Assembly: GCA_963747335.1 (NCBI GenBank)
Contig: CAVVEV010000005.1
Span: 124,001-188,000, forward strand
Origin: Prado023 sp963747335
Lineage (GTDB): Bacteria; Actinomycetota; Actinomycetes; S36-B12; CAIYMF01
DNA length: 64,000 bases
Direction of reading: 5' to 3'
Made by a program: the position numbers and the translations under genes. This document shows positions 44,041-53,720 of this stretch, in pieces. Below the pieces are notes generated by a model. That model was not told where the DNA came from, did not search any database, and worked only from the letters and a program-made list of their open reading frames with translations. Positions within the stretch are counted from its first letter, which is position 1. The number at the start of each line of letters is the position of its first letter.

Positions 44041-44877
44041 TCAGAACTCGCCCTGGGCGACCTCGATGTCCGCCACCATCGAATCCGGGCCCGCGCCCAC
44101 GTCGCGGTCGGTGATCACTGCGGCGAGCAGGGTCGCGCCGAGCAGCACGGCCCAGTAGGCCAGCAGCCCGGTGAACAACGCGAACACGACTCCGATCGGC
44201 CCGTACGACTCAGCCTGCCGCACGATCGACGGGGTGAGGAACAGCGCCGACCAGACCACGATCCCGAACCGCCCGACGGTGGCGAACCCTGCTGCAAGCA
44301 GGATCCGCGGACGGGCGACGTGACCGCGAGTGAGCAGGGACTGGGTGGATACCTCGGCGAGGAACCACACGCCCACGACCAGGGCGGCCGTGAGCAGCGC
44401 GAGGACCACCCCGGAGCTGCGCACGACCGTCCGCAGCTCGGTGACCATCACGACCAGCAGCAGCTGGACGACGATCCAGACCAGCGCACGCCACTGCGCG
44501 CGGACCGGCAGCTGCGGGGTGCCCCACACGGCGTTGTACGCCCGCGACGCCCGCTTGGACAGGGTGAAGGCGGCGTACACCGTCAGGACCAGCCCGAGCC
44601 AGTAGATCCCCTCGGTGCGGACAACGATGAGGTCCTGCACCGCCTGCGCCGCGGCACCGGCCAGCCCGAAGCGCTTGATGAACTCCTCGGCGACGATGTT
44701 CGAGCCCGGCGACGCCAGCGCCGCGGCGATTGCCAGGATCAGGGGGAACAGCGCGACGAACGACTGGGCCGCGAGCGTGTAGGCCCGGTCCAGCAGCTCG
44801 AGCTGCCCCACCCTGGCCACGAGGTGCCGTGAGCGGGCCACCACCCATCCGGTCCGATCATCAGCGAAGGCCACCAT
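44041..44877 (-). CDS. YihY/BrkB family inner-membrane protein (first of two)
   Basis: 278 residues, about six membrane helices. The family opening LLDRAYTLAAQSFVALFPLI, then LSKRASRAYNAVWGTPQLPV and PIGVVFALFTGLLAYWAVLL are visible. Despite the old name RNase BN, these are membrane proteins of unknown function. ATG 44877 follows GGAGGA with seven bases; ATG 44892 is the alternative. A second family member lies at 62695. Confidence 0.82.
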   Translation of the reverse strand: MVAFADDRTGWVVARSRHLVARVGQLELLDRAYTLAAQSFVALFPLILAIAAALASPGSNIVAEEFIKRFGLAGAAAQAVQDLIVVRTEGIYWLGLVLTVYAAFTLSKRASRAYNAVWGTPQLPVRAQWRALVWIVVQLLLVVMVTELRTVVRSSGVVLALLTAALVVGVWFLAEVSTQSLLTRGHVARPRILLAAGFATVGRFGIVVWSALFLTPSIVRQAESYGPIGVVFALFTGLLAYWAVLLGATLLAAVITDRDVGAGPDSMVADIEVAQGEF

Positions 44878-44941
44878 GGGCAGATCCTCCATCACGCGGG
44901 CCGAGGCGCTGGGAGGAGGGCAACGGATCGGGCGGGTGCCG

Positions 44942-44980
44942 GGTACCGGGGTACCGGGGTCCGGGGTACCGGGGTACCGG
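44942..44980. repeat. Five tandem GGTACCGG-type units
   Basis: GGTACCGG, GGTACCGG, GGTCCGG, GGTACCGG, GGTACCGG follow one another at 44942-44980. They lie in the 358-bp divergent region (44878-45235) between the YihY gene and the PFOR operon. Each GGTACC is a palindrome. They are possibly regulator sites for the redox operon. Confidence 0.6.
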
Positions 44981-45094
44981 GGAGGGTATCGGCCGGATGG
45001 GGGTCCTTGGATGGTGCAGGACGGGACGATCGTCACACGCCGGCGTCCGACGACGGGGTTACTCTGGCCGCACCTGCCGGAAGTGAGGTGTGCG

Positions 45095-45220
45095 ATGACA
45101 ACGAGCCGCTCCCACCTCCTCGGTGTCCCGTCGGCTGGTCCGTCGACGCTCCCACCTGTCTTGGCCCTGGTCGCTGACGACCTGTGGTCCGGCCCGTCGT
45201 CCCCCATCCCTCCCTCGTAG
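45095..45220 (+). CDS. Possible 41-codon leader ORF before the PFOR operon
   Basis: ATG at 45095 with GAGG upstream; it reads MTTSRSHLLGVPSAGPSTLP and ends 15 bp before the PFOR ATG, which has a poor ribosome site of its own. It could couple translation. No homology is recognised and it may be chance. Confidence 0.22.
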   Translation: MTTSRSHLLGVPSAGPSTLPPVLALVADDLWSGPSSPIPPS

Positions 45221-45235
45221 CCACGGATTGGCCTC

Positions 45236-48200
45236 ATGTCTGATCAGCAGCCCCGCTTCCCCGGTCTCCCCACCGTCATCCACGGCAACGGAGCCATCGC
45301 CCACGTGATGCGCCATGTGTGCGGCGGTGTCATCGGGTACCCGATCACCCCCTCCACCGAGATCTCCGAGCTGTTCGAGGCCGCGCGGGCCGAGGGCGGG
45401 GTCAACGTGTGGGGCAAGCACCCGTTCTTCTTCGAGCCCGAGGGTGAGCACTCGGCCCAGAGCGGGGCGCTGGGCGCCGCTCTGACCGGGGGTGCGTTCA
45501 TCTCCAACGCGTCCTCCAGCCAGGGGATCCTGTACGCGATGGAGTCGCACTACGTGACCGTCGGCAAGAAGACCGGCGGCTTCGTGCTGCAGGTGGCCGC
45601 CCGCGTGGTCTCCAAGCACTCCCTGAACGTCATGGCCGGCCACGACGACGTGTACGCACTGCTCAGCGCCGGGTACACGATCCTGTTCGGCTCCAACCCA
45701 CAGGAGGCCGCCGACCTCGCCGCGATCTCCTACCGCTCGGCTGCGCTGTCCCTGATCCCCGTGGCCAACGCCATGGACGGCTTCTCCACCAGCCACATGC
45801 TCAGCGAGGCGCTCATGCCCGAGCCCGAGCTGCTGCGCGAGTACCTCGGCGACCCCGCCGGGCGCGTGAAGTGCCCGACCGTCGCGCAGGAGATGCTCTT
45901 CGGCGCCAAGGGCCGGGTCTTCCAGCTGAACCAGTACCTCGACCGGCACCGCGACGACCTGCGCCCCGCCGACCTCGCCGACCTGCAGGCCCAGCTGGCC
46001 GACAACGCGGAGAAGGTGGAGGCCGACAACGCCGGCGACCTCGTTGCCGAGACCCTGGCCTGGGTGCCCGAGGAGCTCCACGGGCAGTGGCGCCGGCAGT
46101 GGCGCAACTCCCTGGAGAAGGGCACGCGCCAGATGGTTCCCGCGCTCGTGGACGTCAACAACCCCGGGCTCACCGGCCCGGTCCAGAACCAGCCCGACTT
46201 CCAGGCCGGTGCGGTGGACCACCGCACGCACTTCGCCAATGCCGTGCCCGCCCTGGTGCGCCAGGCCATGGACGAGTACTCCGAGCTGACCGGGCGCACC
46301 TACGCCCCGGTCCTGGCCTACGACTGCGAGGACGCCGACTACGTCATGGTCGGACTCGGGTCGATCACCGACGACGTCCGCGCGGTGCTGCCCTACCTGC
46401 GCTCACAGGGCCTGAAGGTCGGCGTGGTGTCGGTCAAGATGCTCCAACCGTTCCCCGAGGCCGAGCTGGTGGCCGCCCTGGCCGGAGCGAAGGCCGTGAC
46501 CGTGCTCGAGCGCTCCGACCAGACCGCCCTGACCAGCCTCGTCACCTCCGCCCTGTTCAAGGCACGCGCCAACGCCGAGCCCGCCGCCGATGCCGTACCG
46601 CGGTACGACGGCATCCCGGCGCTGCCCACCACCCCCCGCCTGACCACCGCGATCTTCGGCCTCGGCGGCCATGACGTCCAGCCGCGGCACATCATCGCGA
46701 CGTTCCAGAACATGGCCGACGGCAACACCGCACCCCTGATCTACCTGGGCTCCCAGTTCTTCAGCAGCGATGCCTCCACAGCGATGGCCGAGGTCCAGGA
46801 ACGGATGCGCGCGGCCTACCCCGAGACCGAGCTGATGGCCCTGCAGACCAAGCCGAACCCGCGGCTGCTCCCCGAGTCGGCGATGCGGATCCGGTTCCAC
46901 TCCGTCGGCGGCTACGGCACCATCGCCACGGGCAAGCTGCTCACCGACATCCTCGCCGGCGTCCTGGGCATGCACTCGAAGTCCGCACCGAAGTACGGCT
47001 CGGAGAAGAGTGGCGCCCCGACGAACTACTACATCACCCTGAGCCCCGAGCCGGTCCTGATCACCAACGCCGAGCTCGAAGAGGTCGAGGTGGTGATCTC
47101 CCCGGACCACAAGGCGTTCATCCACACCAACCCGCTCAAGGGCCTGGTCGAGGGCGGCACGTTCATGCTGCAGTCCGACCTGACGCCCGCGGAGGTCTGG
47201 CGCGAGTTGCCCCGGTACGCCCGTCGGACCATCCGCGAACGCCACATCCGGTTCCTCGTGGTCGATGCCTTCGCCGTGGCCAAGCGGCATGCCCCAACCC
47301 CTGACCTCGAGACCCGCATGATGGGCATCGCCTTCATCGGCGCGGTCGCCGCCCACGTCGATCGCGTGGCCGCGGGGGCCTCCGAGGAGGAGATCCTGGC
47401 CAAGGTGCAGGCCCAGATCGTCAAGAAGTTCGGCGGGAAGGGCACCAAGGTCGTCGAGGGCAACATGGCCGTCATCCGCGAGGGCATCGAGGCGGCGCAG
47501 GTCGTCGACTACGACACCCCCGAGTTCCTCGCGATCGACGACGCCCCGCCCGTGCTGTCGCTGCACTCCATCACCACGTCCTCGGACATGTGCGGCAGCT
47601 CCTCGGGTGCCAGCGCCCTGTTCGACCCCGCGTACTACGAGGACCTCGTTGCCCGGCCGTTCCGCGAGGGCACCATCGGCGAGGCCCCGGTCCTTCCCGG
47701 CATCGGCCTGTTCATGCCGGCGGCGACGTCGGCGGGCAAGGACAAGGGCCTGTTCCGGCGCACCGTGCCGGAGTTCCACGCCGATCTGTGCACGGGCTGC
47801 ATGGAATGCGCCCTGGTCTGCCCGGACGCCGCGATCCCGAACACGGTGCACGAGATCCACGACCTGCTGCTCACCGCCATCAAGGACCTCGACGTGACCG
47901 AGCCCCAGCGCGAGGCGTTGCGCGGCCTGGTCTACCCGCTGTCCGAGACGGTCCGTGAGTCCTACCGCGCGGACAAGTCCGATCGCGCATTCACCGACGT
48001 CGTGGCGGGCGCCGTGGCCACCCTCGACGTCGACCAGCCCTCGCTGCGGCGCACCCTCGACCAGCTCGTGGGTGCGCTGGCGATCTACCCGGTGGCCAGG
48101 ACCCGGCCGTTCTTCGACGCCATGGAGAAGACCACCCCCGGCACCGGCGGGCTGTTCTCCGCGACCATCGACCCGTGGAAGTGCACAGGCTGCCTGGAGT

Positions 48201-50263
48201 GCATCGAGGTGTGCGGCCCGAGCGCCCTGACTCCGCTGGAGCAGGACGCCGAGGTGCTCACCACGCTGCAGGAGCGCTTCGAGTTCTCCACGTCCCTGCC
48301 CGCGACACCGAAGCGCTTCTCCGAGGGCGCGATCGGTGAGGACGGCGAGCTCAAGCGCCTCATGCTCGAGCGACCGAACTTCTACTCCACCTCAGGCGGG
48401 CACGGGGCGTGTCGCGGGTGCGGCGAGGTCACCGCGATCCGCCTGGTCATGGCCACGAGCCACGCCGTCGGCGACGAGCGGCGCCGGACGCACCTGCGCC
48501 AGCTGGAGGACCTGTCCACGCGACTGGCCGACAAGCTCGCCACCCTCGAGCCGGGCGAGTCCGAGCGCCGCGCGCGGATCGAGTCGATCATCGAGACCCT
48601 CGACAAGCGCCTCTACCTGTACGAGGGCGGGCCCACCGGCAACGGCCCCGCACCGGTCGTCATCGCGAACGCCACCGGCTGCAGCAGCGTGTACGCCTCG
48701 ACGATGCCGTACAACTCCTACCTCGACCCGTGGGTGAACAGCCTGTTCCAGGACTCCTCGCCCCTGGCAAAGGGCATCTTCGAGGGGATCTCCGCACACA
48801 CCGTGCCCGACGTCCGCGCGATGCGCCTGGCCGAGCTGGAGCTCGCCGACGCCTATGACCCGGCCGACCATGAGCGGGAGCTGCGGATGCTCTCGTGGGA
48901 GCAGTTCACCCCCGAGGAGCTGCACCTGCTCCCGACCGTGATGACCATCGGCGGTGACGGCGCGACGTACGACATCGGGTTCGGCGCGCTGTCGCGGGTG
49001 CTGGCCAGCGACACCCCGATCAAGGCGCTGGTCCTGAACTCCGGGGCCTACTCCAACACCGGTGGCCAGGCCTCCACGTCGAGCTACACCGGGCAGGACT
49101 CCGACCTCGCCCGGTTCGGCGGCGCCCACCACGGCAAGCACGAGTCGCGCAAGGAGCTCGGCCTGCTGGCCTCGTTCCACCCGAACGTGTTCGCCTGCGC
49201 CACCTCCACCGCGATGCATGGGCACTTCATGGCCGCCACCATGCAGATGATCGACTACCCCGCGGCGGCCGTCATGGACGTCTACACGCCGTGTGGCTCC
49301 GAGCACGGGATCCCCGAGGCGTCGTCGAACGCCCGGGCACGCCTGGCTGTCGAGAGCCGGATGCACCCACTGTTCGTGCACGACCCGCGCCGCGGCTCGA
49401 CACTGCATGACTGGTTCTCGTTGGACGGCAACCCCGACATCGACAGGACGTGGACGACCAGCACCCTGGAGTACGTCGACGAGTCCGGCCAGGTGCAGCT
49501 GATGACCACCGCGCTGACCCCGGCGGTGTTCGCCCTCGGTGAGGTCCGCTTCTCCAAGCAGTTCTCGCGCCTGGCCCCCGAGCAGGAGGAGACGGCGGTC
49601 CCGATCGAGGAGTACGTCGAGATGTCGCCCGCCCAGCGCGGCGACCGGATCCCGTTCATCCACGCCACCGACGGCGAGCGGCAACTGATCAAGGTCGCCT
49701 GCTCGGATTCGATCGTCCACCTCGTCGAGGACCGGCGCCGCTACTGGCAGACGCTGCAGTACCTGTCCGGGGTCCACGAGGCGCAGCTGACTGCACTGCA
49801 CCGTTCGGACTTCGAGGAGCTCAAGGCGCAGTACGAGCAGGCGACCGCCGCCCGCGAGACCTCTCTGGACGACATCGCCCGTGCCATGTCCGACCTGGCC
49901 ACCTCCAGCCGCGCACCCAGCGGCGGCGGGATGGCCGGCGGGTTCGGGGGCGGGTTCGGCGGCGGTGCAGGTGGCGGGGCGTCGGCTGCCAGCGCACCGT
50001 CCGCCGCAGCGGGATCGCCCGTCGGCGTCATCTCCGGCCCCATCTACCTCGACCCCGCCGACGAGGCACTGTGCACCGACTGCGGCACCTGCTACCAGGA
50101 GCTCCCGCAGTTCTTCGAGAAGGCCACGGTGGTCATCGACGGAGCCGCCCACCAGATCGCCCGGATGATCCCCGGAGCGGCCGAGCGGGTCGAGGTCACG
50201 CCGGAGATCGCCAAGCGGATCGAGCGGGTCAAGGCCACCTGCGACGCGGAGATCATCCGATGA
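45236..50263 (+). CDS. Giant pyruvate:ferredoxin oxidoreductase-like fusion protein
   Basis: 1675 residues; usual single-chain PFOR is about 1200. It oxidises a 2-oxoacid with CoA to acyl-CoA and CO2 and passes electrons through FeS clusters. Order: alpha domain (GYPITPSTEISELFEAARA, about 34-52), domain II (VMVGLGSITDDVRAVLPYLR, about 372), gamma domain (SVGGYGTIATGKLLTDILAG, about 558), ferredoxin Cys sets CTGCMECALVCPDA (about 852) and CTGCLECIEVCGPS (about 982), TPP domain (GGHGACRGCGEV, about 1055; TIGGDGATYDIGFGALSRVL, about 1238; NTGGQAS), a Gly-rich linker near 1565-1585 and a last cluster motif CTDCGTCYQELPQFFEK near 1614. The next gene overlaps as ATGA. Other 2-oxoacids are possible substrates. 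Confidence 0.88.
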   Translation: MSDQQPRFPGLPTVIHGNGAIAHVMRHVCGGVIGYPITPSTEISELFEAARAEGGVNVWGKHPFFFEPEGEHSAQSGALGAALTGGAFISNASSSQGILYAMESHYVTVGKKTGGFVLQVAARVVSKHSLNVMAGHDDVYALLSAGYTILFGSNPQEAADLAAISYRSAALSLIPVANAMDGFSTSHMLSEALMPEPELLREYLGDPAGRVKCPTVAQEMLFGAKGRVFQLNQYLDRHRDDLRPADLADLQAQLADNAEKVEADNAGDLVAETLAWVPEELHGQWRRQWRNSLEKGTRQMVPALVDVNNPGLTGPVQNQPDFQAGAVDHRTHFANAVPALVRQAMDEYSELTGRTYAPVLAYDCEDADYVMVGLGSITDDVRAVLPYLRSQGLKVGVVSVKMLQPFPEAELVAALAGAKAVTVLERSDQTALTSLVTSALFKARANAEPAADAVPRYDGIPALPTTPRLTTAIFGLGGHDVQPRHIIATFQNMADGNTAPLIYLGSQFFSSDASTAMAEVQERMRAAYPETELMALQTKPNPRLLPESAMRIRFHSVGGYGTIATGKLLTDILAGVLGMHSKSAPKYGSEKSGAPTNYYITLSPEPVLITNAELEEVEVVISPDHKAFIHTNPLKGLVEGGTFMLQSDLTPAEVWRELPRYARRTIRERHIRFLVVDAFAVAKRHAPTPDLETRMMGIAFIGAVAAHVDRVAAGASEEEILAKVQAQIVKKFGGKGTKVVEGNMAVIREGIEAAQVVDYDTPEFLAIDDAPPVLSLHSITTSSDMCGSSSGASALFDPAYYEDLVARPFREGTIGEAPVLPGIGLFMPAATSAGKDKGLFRRTVPEFHADLCTGCMECALVCPDAAIPNTVHEIHDLLLTAIKDLDVTEPQREALRGLVYPLSETVRESYRADKSDRAFTDVVAGAVATLDVDQPSLRRTLDQLVGALAIYPVARTRPFFDAMEKTTPGTGGLFSATIDPWKCTGCLECIEVCGPSALTPLEQDAEVLTTLQERFEFSTSLPATPKRFSEGAIGEDGELKRLMLERPNFYSTSGGHGACRGCGEVTAIRLVMATSHAVGDERRRTHLRQLEDLSTRLADKLATLEPGESERRARIESIIETLDKRLYLYEGGPTGNGPAPVVIANATGCSSVYASTMPYNSYLDPWVNSLFQDSSPLAKGIFEGISAHTVPDVRAMRLAELELADAYDPADHERELRMLSWEQFTPEELHLLPTVMTIGGDGATYDIGFGALSRVLASDTPIKALVLNSGAYSNTGGQASTSSYTGQDSDLARFGGAHHGKHESRKELGLLASFHPNVFACATSTAMHGHFMAATMQMIDYPAAAVMDVYTPCGSEHGIPEASSNARARLAVESRMHPLFVHDPRRGSTLHDWFSLDGNPDIDRTWTTSTLEYVDESGQVQLMTTALTPAVFALGEVRFSKQFSRLAPEQEETAVPIEEYVEMSPAQRGDRIPFIHATDGERQLIKVACSDSIVHLVEDRRRYWQTLQYLSGVHEAQLTALHRSDFEELKAQYEQATAARETSLDDIARAMSDLATSSRAPSGGGMAGGFGGGFGGGAGGGASAASAPSAAAGSPVGVISGPIYLDPADEALCTDCGTCYQELPQFFEKATVVIDGAAHQIARMIPGAAERVEVTPEIAKRIERVKATCDAEIIR

Positions 50264-53100
50264 GCACCGAGCACCCGGCCGGCCCCGACGACCTGCACAA
50301 GTACGTCGAGGCCGCCATCACGCTCGAGGACAGCCGCACGCAGGTCGAGGTGCTCGAGCACTCCGAGTCCGTGGAGACCTTCACCCACCAGATGGACCTG
50401 CTCAAGCGCCGGCTGCTGACCGAGCCGCGCGCGTTCCGCGACCTGTTCATCTCCGAGGGCATGGCGGCCGTCGCCTGGGAGTTCGGCCAGCCGGAACTGG
50501 GCGCGGAGTTCACCCGCACCCTGTGGTCGATGCTGCTGCGCGAGGACGACAGCAGCACGGTCCTCATGCGTTTCATCTGGAACCTGCCGCTGGGCAAGAA
50601 GCGCACGTTCATCCGGGCGATCGACGCACACCTCTCGGACCGGTACCCGATGTTCGACGGCCTGGCCACCGACTGGCCGGCGGGCAACAGCATCCCGCCG
50701 TACGTGCGCGGACCCGAGGATCGCGCCCATGACTTCGGCCTGGTCAACCAGGGGTACCTGGGGTACATGAGCCTGGGCTACACGGCCCGCGACGTCGACC
50801 TGTTCGTCTGGCTGGAGGCGCTGCGCGACAAGCAGTGCGCGGAGAAGCCGTGCGAGTTGGGCATCTTCCTCAACGACTGCAAGGAGCCCACGGGCGGCTG
50901 CCCGGTCCAGATCCACATCCCCGAGATGATCGAGATGGTCGGGACCGGCCGGTTCCGTGAGGCCCTCGAGCTGATCGAGTCCTGCAACCCGCTGCCCGAC
51001 GTCACCGGGCGGGTGTGCCCCCAGGAGATGCAGTGCCAGGGGGTGTGCCTGCAGACCAAGATGCCCATCGCGATCGGCCAGCTCGAGTGGTTCCTGCCCG
51101 AGCGCGAGAAGCTGGTCAACCCCGGTGGCGAGGCCGCCCGTCTCGCCGGTCATCGCGACCCCTGGGAGGTGGCGGCCAAGCCGCCGGTGGCGATCGTGGG
51201 CTCGGGGCCCTCGGGCCTGATCAACGCCTACCTGCTCGCATCCGAGGGGTTCCCCGTCACCGTGTTCGAGGCGTTCCACGCCCTCGGCGGGGTGCTCCGC
51301 TACGGGATCCCGGAGTTCCGCCTACCCAACGAGCTGATCGACGACGTCGTCGGCAAGATCCGCCTGCTCGGCGGCCGGTTCGTCCAGAACTTCGTGGTCG
51401 GCAAGACCGCCACGCTCCAGGACCTGCGCGACGCTGGCTTCCACCGGATCTTCGTGGGCACCGGTGCCGGGCTCCCGCGGTTCATGAACGTCCCCGGCGA
51501 GCACCTGCTCAACGTGATGAGCGCCAACGAGTTCCTCACCCGGGTGAACCTGATGCAGGGCCTGCGCGCTGACTACGAGACCCCGCTGCCCGAGACCAAG
51601 GGCAAGGAGGTGCTGGTCATCGGCGGCGGCAACACCGCCATGGACGCCGCCCGCACCGCGCAGCGCCTCGGCGGCAACGTCACCATCGTCTACCGCCGCA
51701 CCCGCTCGGAGATGCCCGCCCGCGTCGAGGAGCTGCATCACGCCCTCGAGGAGGGCATCGCCCTGCGCGAGCTGTGCGCTCCCAACGAGTTCCTCGGAGA
51801 CGACAAGACCGGATTCGTCACCGCGGCCACCCTGGAGATCATGGAGCTCGGCGCGCCCGACGAGTCCGGGCGCCGGCGGCCGATGGCCACGGGTCGCACC
51901 GAGACCATGCACGCCGACCTGGTGATCATGGCCCTGGGCAACGCCGCCAACCCGATCATCAAGGACTCCGAGCCCCGGCTGAACACCTCCAAGTGGGGCA
52001 CGATCGTGCTCGACCACGCGGGCTCGCAGGAGACCACGCTGGAGGGTGTCTTCACCGGCGGCGACGCGGCGCGCGGCGGCTCGACGGCCATCGCTGCGGC
52101 CGGCGACGGACGCGCTGCTGCCAACGAGATCCTCGGCGAGGCCGACCTGCCCTCCGACGTCGTGCGCGACATGGTCGCCCGGGCCCTGGCCTACACCGAG
52201 CTCGGCACCACCGCCCAGCGGATCCTCGCCCGGTCGCACCTGTCCGACGGCATCGAGGAGTTCACGGTCAGCTCACCGCTCATCGCGGCGGCGGCCCAGG
52301 CCGGGCAGTTCGTCCGCCTGCTCCCCCGGCCCGACGGCGAGCTGATCCCGTTGACGCTGGCCGACTGGGACGTCGAGGCCGGCACCATCTGCCTGGTCGT
52401 CCAGGGCGTCGGGACCAGCAGCATCGAGATCAACGCGATGGAGGTCGGCGACGCGTTCACGGGCATCGCTGGTCCCCTGGGGCGCCCCAGCGACATCCAC
52501 TCGTACTCCGCCGACGAGACCGTGGTGTTCACGGCCGGCGGCCTGGGACTGCCGCCGGTGTACCCGATCATGCGCGAGCACCTGCGTCGTGGGAACCACG
52601 TCACCCTGATCTCCGGCTTCCGCAGTGCCGACCTGATGTTCTGGACCGGCCCCGATGAGCGGGTCGGTCGGCTGCAGGCCGCGTTCGGTGACCAGCTCGA
52701 TGTCATCTACACGACCAACGACGGCTCCTTCGGCGTCCCCGGATTCGTGACCGGGCCGCTGCAGGAGCTGCTCGAGGCCAACACGCGCGGCGAGGGTCGC
52801 ACCGTGGCCGAGGTCGTGACGATCGGCCCACCGATGATGATGCGCGCGGTCAGCGACCTGAGCATGCGGTTCGGAACTCCATGCGTGGCCAGCCTGAACT
52901 CGATCATGGTCGACGCCACAGGCATGTGCGGGGCGTGCATGGTACCGGTCGTGATCGACGGGAAGATGATCCGCAAGCACGCCTGCATCGACGGCCCGGA
53001 GATCGACTCGCACATCATCGACTGGGACAAGTTCCTGCCGCGGTTCGGCCAGTTCCGCGCGCAGGAGGCAGCCAGCCGAGCGGCGCACGGGTTGGGCTGA
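50260..53100 (+). CDS. FAD/NAD(P)-dependent flavoprotein: GltD/NfnB-like plus NfnA/PyrK-like fusion
   Basis: 946 residues. An N-terminal helical part (1-190) is not recognised. A GltD-type FeS segment follows (KPCELGIFLNDCKEPTGGCP; GRVCPQEMQCQGVC, about 250), then the FAD motif VAIVGSGPSGLINAYLLAS (about 310), the NAD(P) motif VLVIGGGNTAMDAARTAQRL (about 450) and GVFTGGDAARGGSTAIAAAG. From about 655 a ferredoxin-reductase/NfnA-like domain ends with the 2Fe-2S site ATGMCGACMVPVVID and HACIDGPEID. Its ATG overlaps the PFOR stop, so the pair should work together, moving electrons from 2-oxoacid oxidation to NAD(P), perhaps with bifurcation. Confidence 0.85.
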   Translation: MSTEHPAGPDDLHKYVEAAITLEDSRTQVEVLEHSESVETFTHQMDLLKRRLLTEPRAFRDLFISEGMAAVAWEFGQPELGAEFTRTLWSMLLREDDSSTVLMRFIWNLPLGKKRTFIRAIDAHLSDRYPMFDGLATDWPAGNSIPPYVRGPEDRAHDFGLVNQGYLGYMSLGYTARDVDLFVWLEALRDKQCAEKPCELGIFLNDCKEPTGGCPVQIHIPEMIEMVGTGRFREALELIESCNPLPDVTGRVCPQEMQCQGVCLQTKMPIAIGQLEWFLPEREKLVNPGGEAARLAGHRDPWEVAAKPPVAIVGSGPSGLINAYLLASEGFPVTVFEAFHALGGVLRYGIPEFRLPNELIDDVVGKIRLLGGRFVQNFVVGKTATLQDLRDAGFHRIFVGTGAGLPRFMNVPGEHLLNVMSANEFLTRVNLMQGLRADYETPLPETKGKEVLVIGGGNTAMDAARTAQRLGGNVTIVYRRTRSEMPARVEELHHALEEGIALRELCAPNEFLGDDKTGFVTAATLEIMELGAPDESGRRRPMATGRTETMHADLVIMALGNAANPIIKDSEPRLNTSKWGTIVLDHAGSQETTLEGVFTGGDAARGGSTAIAAAGDGRAAANEILGEADLPSDVVRDMVARALAYTELGTTAQRILARSHLSDGIEEFTVSSPLIAAAAQAGQFVRLLPRPDGELIPLTLADWDVEAGTICLVVQGVGTSSIEINAMEVGDAFTGIAGPLGRPSDIHSYSADETVVFTAGGLGLPPVYPIMREHLRRGNHVTLISGFRSADLMFWTGPDERVGRLQAAFGDQLDVIYTTNDGSFGVPGFVTGPLQELLEANTRGEGRTVAEVVTIGPPMMMRAVSDLSMRFGTPCVASLNSIMVDATGMCGACMVPVVIDGKMIRKHACIDGPEIDSHIIDWDKFLPRFGQFRAQEAASRAAHGLG

Positions 53101-53192
53101 CCCCGGCTGGGACCCCGGCCGGATTCGTCCGGAGGGGGCGGGGCGATCACAATGGAGGCCTCCCACCACCACCGGTTCTCGAGGGGATCCCC

Positions 53193-53594
53193 ATGGGCAT
53201 ACCGTCCGTCGCCAACATTGCCGGGCGCGCCTCCGGCCTGGCCGACCGGGCGGTCGAGGCGTACCGCACCCGGCTCGAGGCCCAGGTCCAGCGGCGCCGG
53301 ATCGACAGCCTCCAGCTGAGCATGCTGGTGAACGCCTCCATGGCTGCCGTGGGCATGGTCGTCGACGTGGTCGCGCTCCAGGTGCGCGTCGCTGCGTTGC
53401 AGCAGGCCCTCGACGAGGCCGTCGCCGCCGGGGACCTCGAGACCGCGGAGGTGCTGCGGGGGCAGCAGGTGGCGATGCTCACGGAACCTCAGGCCTCGGC
53501 GCGGCTCATGGCCACACTCGCCGAGTACATCCCCGCCGTGCTGGCCGAGCAGGGCGGGGGCGACGGCCGGGTGATCGAGGGCGACGTCGCCTGA
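53193..53594 (+). CDS. Conserved small helical protein, unknown
   Basis: 133 residues, mostly helix: GLADRAVEAYRTRLEAQVQR, LSMLVNASMAAVGMVVDVVA and LQQALDEAVAAGDLETAEVL. GAGGGGAT precedes the ATG. It lies 92 bp after the flavoprotein gene on the same strand, so it may share its transcript, but a link to redox chemistry is not visible. A hairpin begins at its stop codon. Confidence 0.6.
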   Translation: MGIPSVANIAGRASGLADRAVEAYRTRLEAQVQRRRIDSLQLSMLVNASMAAVGMVVDVVALQVRVAALQQALDEAVAAGDLETAEVLRGQQVAMLTEPQASARLMATLAEYIPAVLAEQGGGDGRVIEGDVA

Positions 53595-53644
53595 TCCGCG
53601 ACGGCGGATCGGCCTCAGCGATCCGCGTCCGCAGATCCGCGTCC
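53593..53644 (+). terminator. Hairpin at the stop codon, followed by an 11-bp direct repeat
   Basis: GATCCGC-GACG-GCGGATC (53593-53610) overlaps the TGA of the preceding gene. GATCCGCGTCC is then repeated at 53620-53630 and 53634-53644. There is no T-run, so termination is only a possibility. I see no gene in 53595-53720. Confidence 0.35.
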
Positions 53645-53720
53645 AGCTCACGTCAGGCGACCAGCACGCCGATAGAGCCCTTGGGGCACCTCGCGGTGGT
53701 GCCGGCTGGAGGGCGCCACG

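Noticed and set aside
46403..47860. Long minus-strand frames within the PFOR gene, also 48392-50152
   Set aside because: They lie wholly inside a gene with intact cluster and TPP motifs and are Gly/Arg/His-rich shadows.
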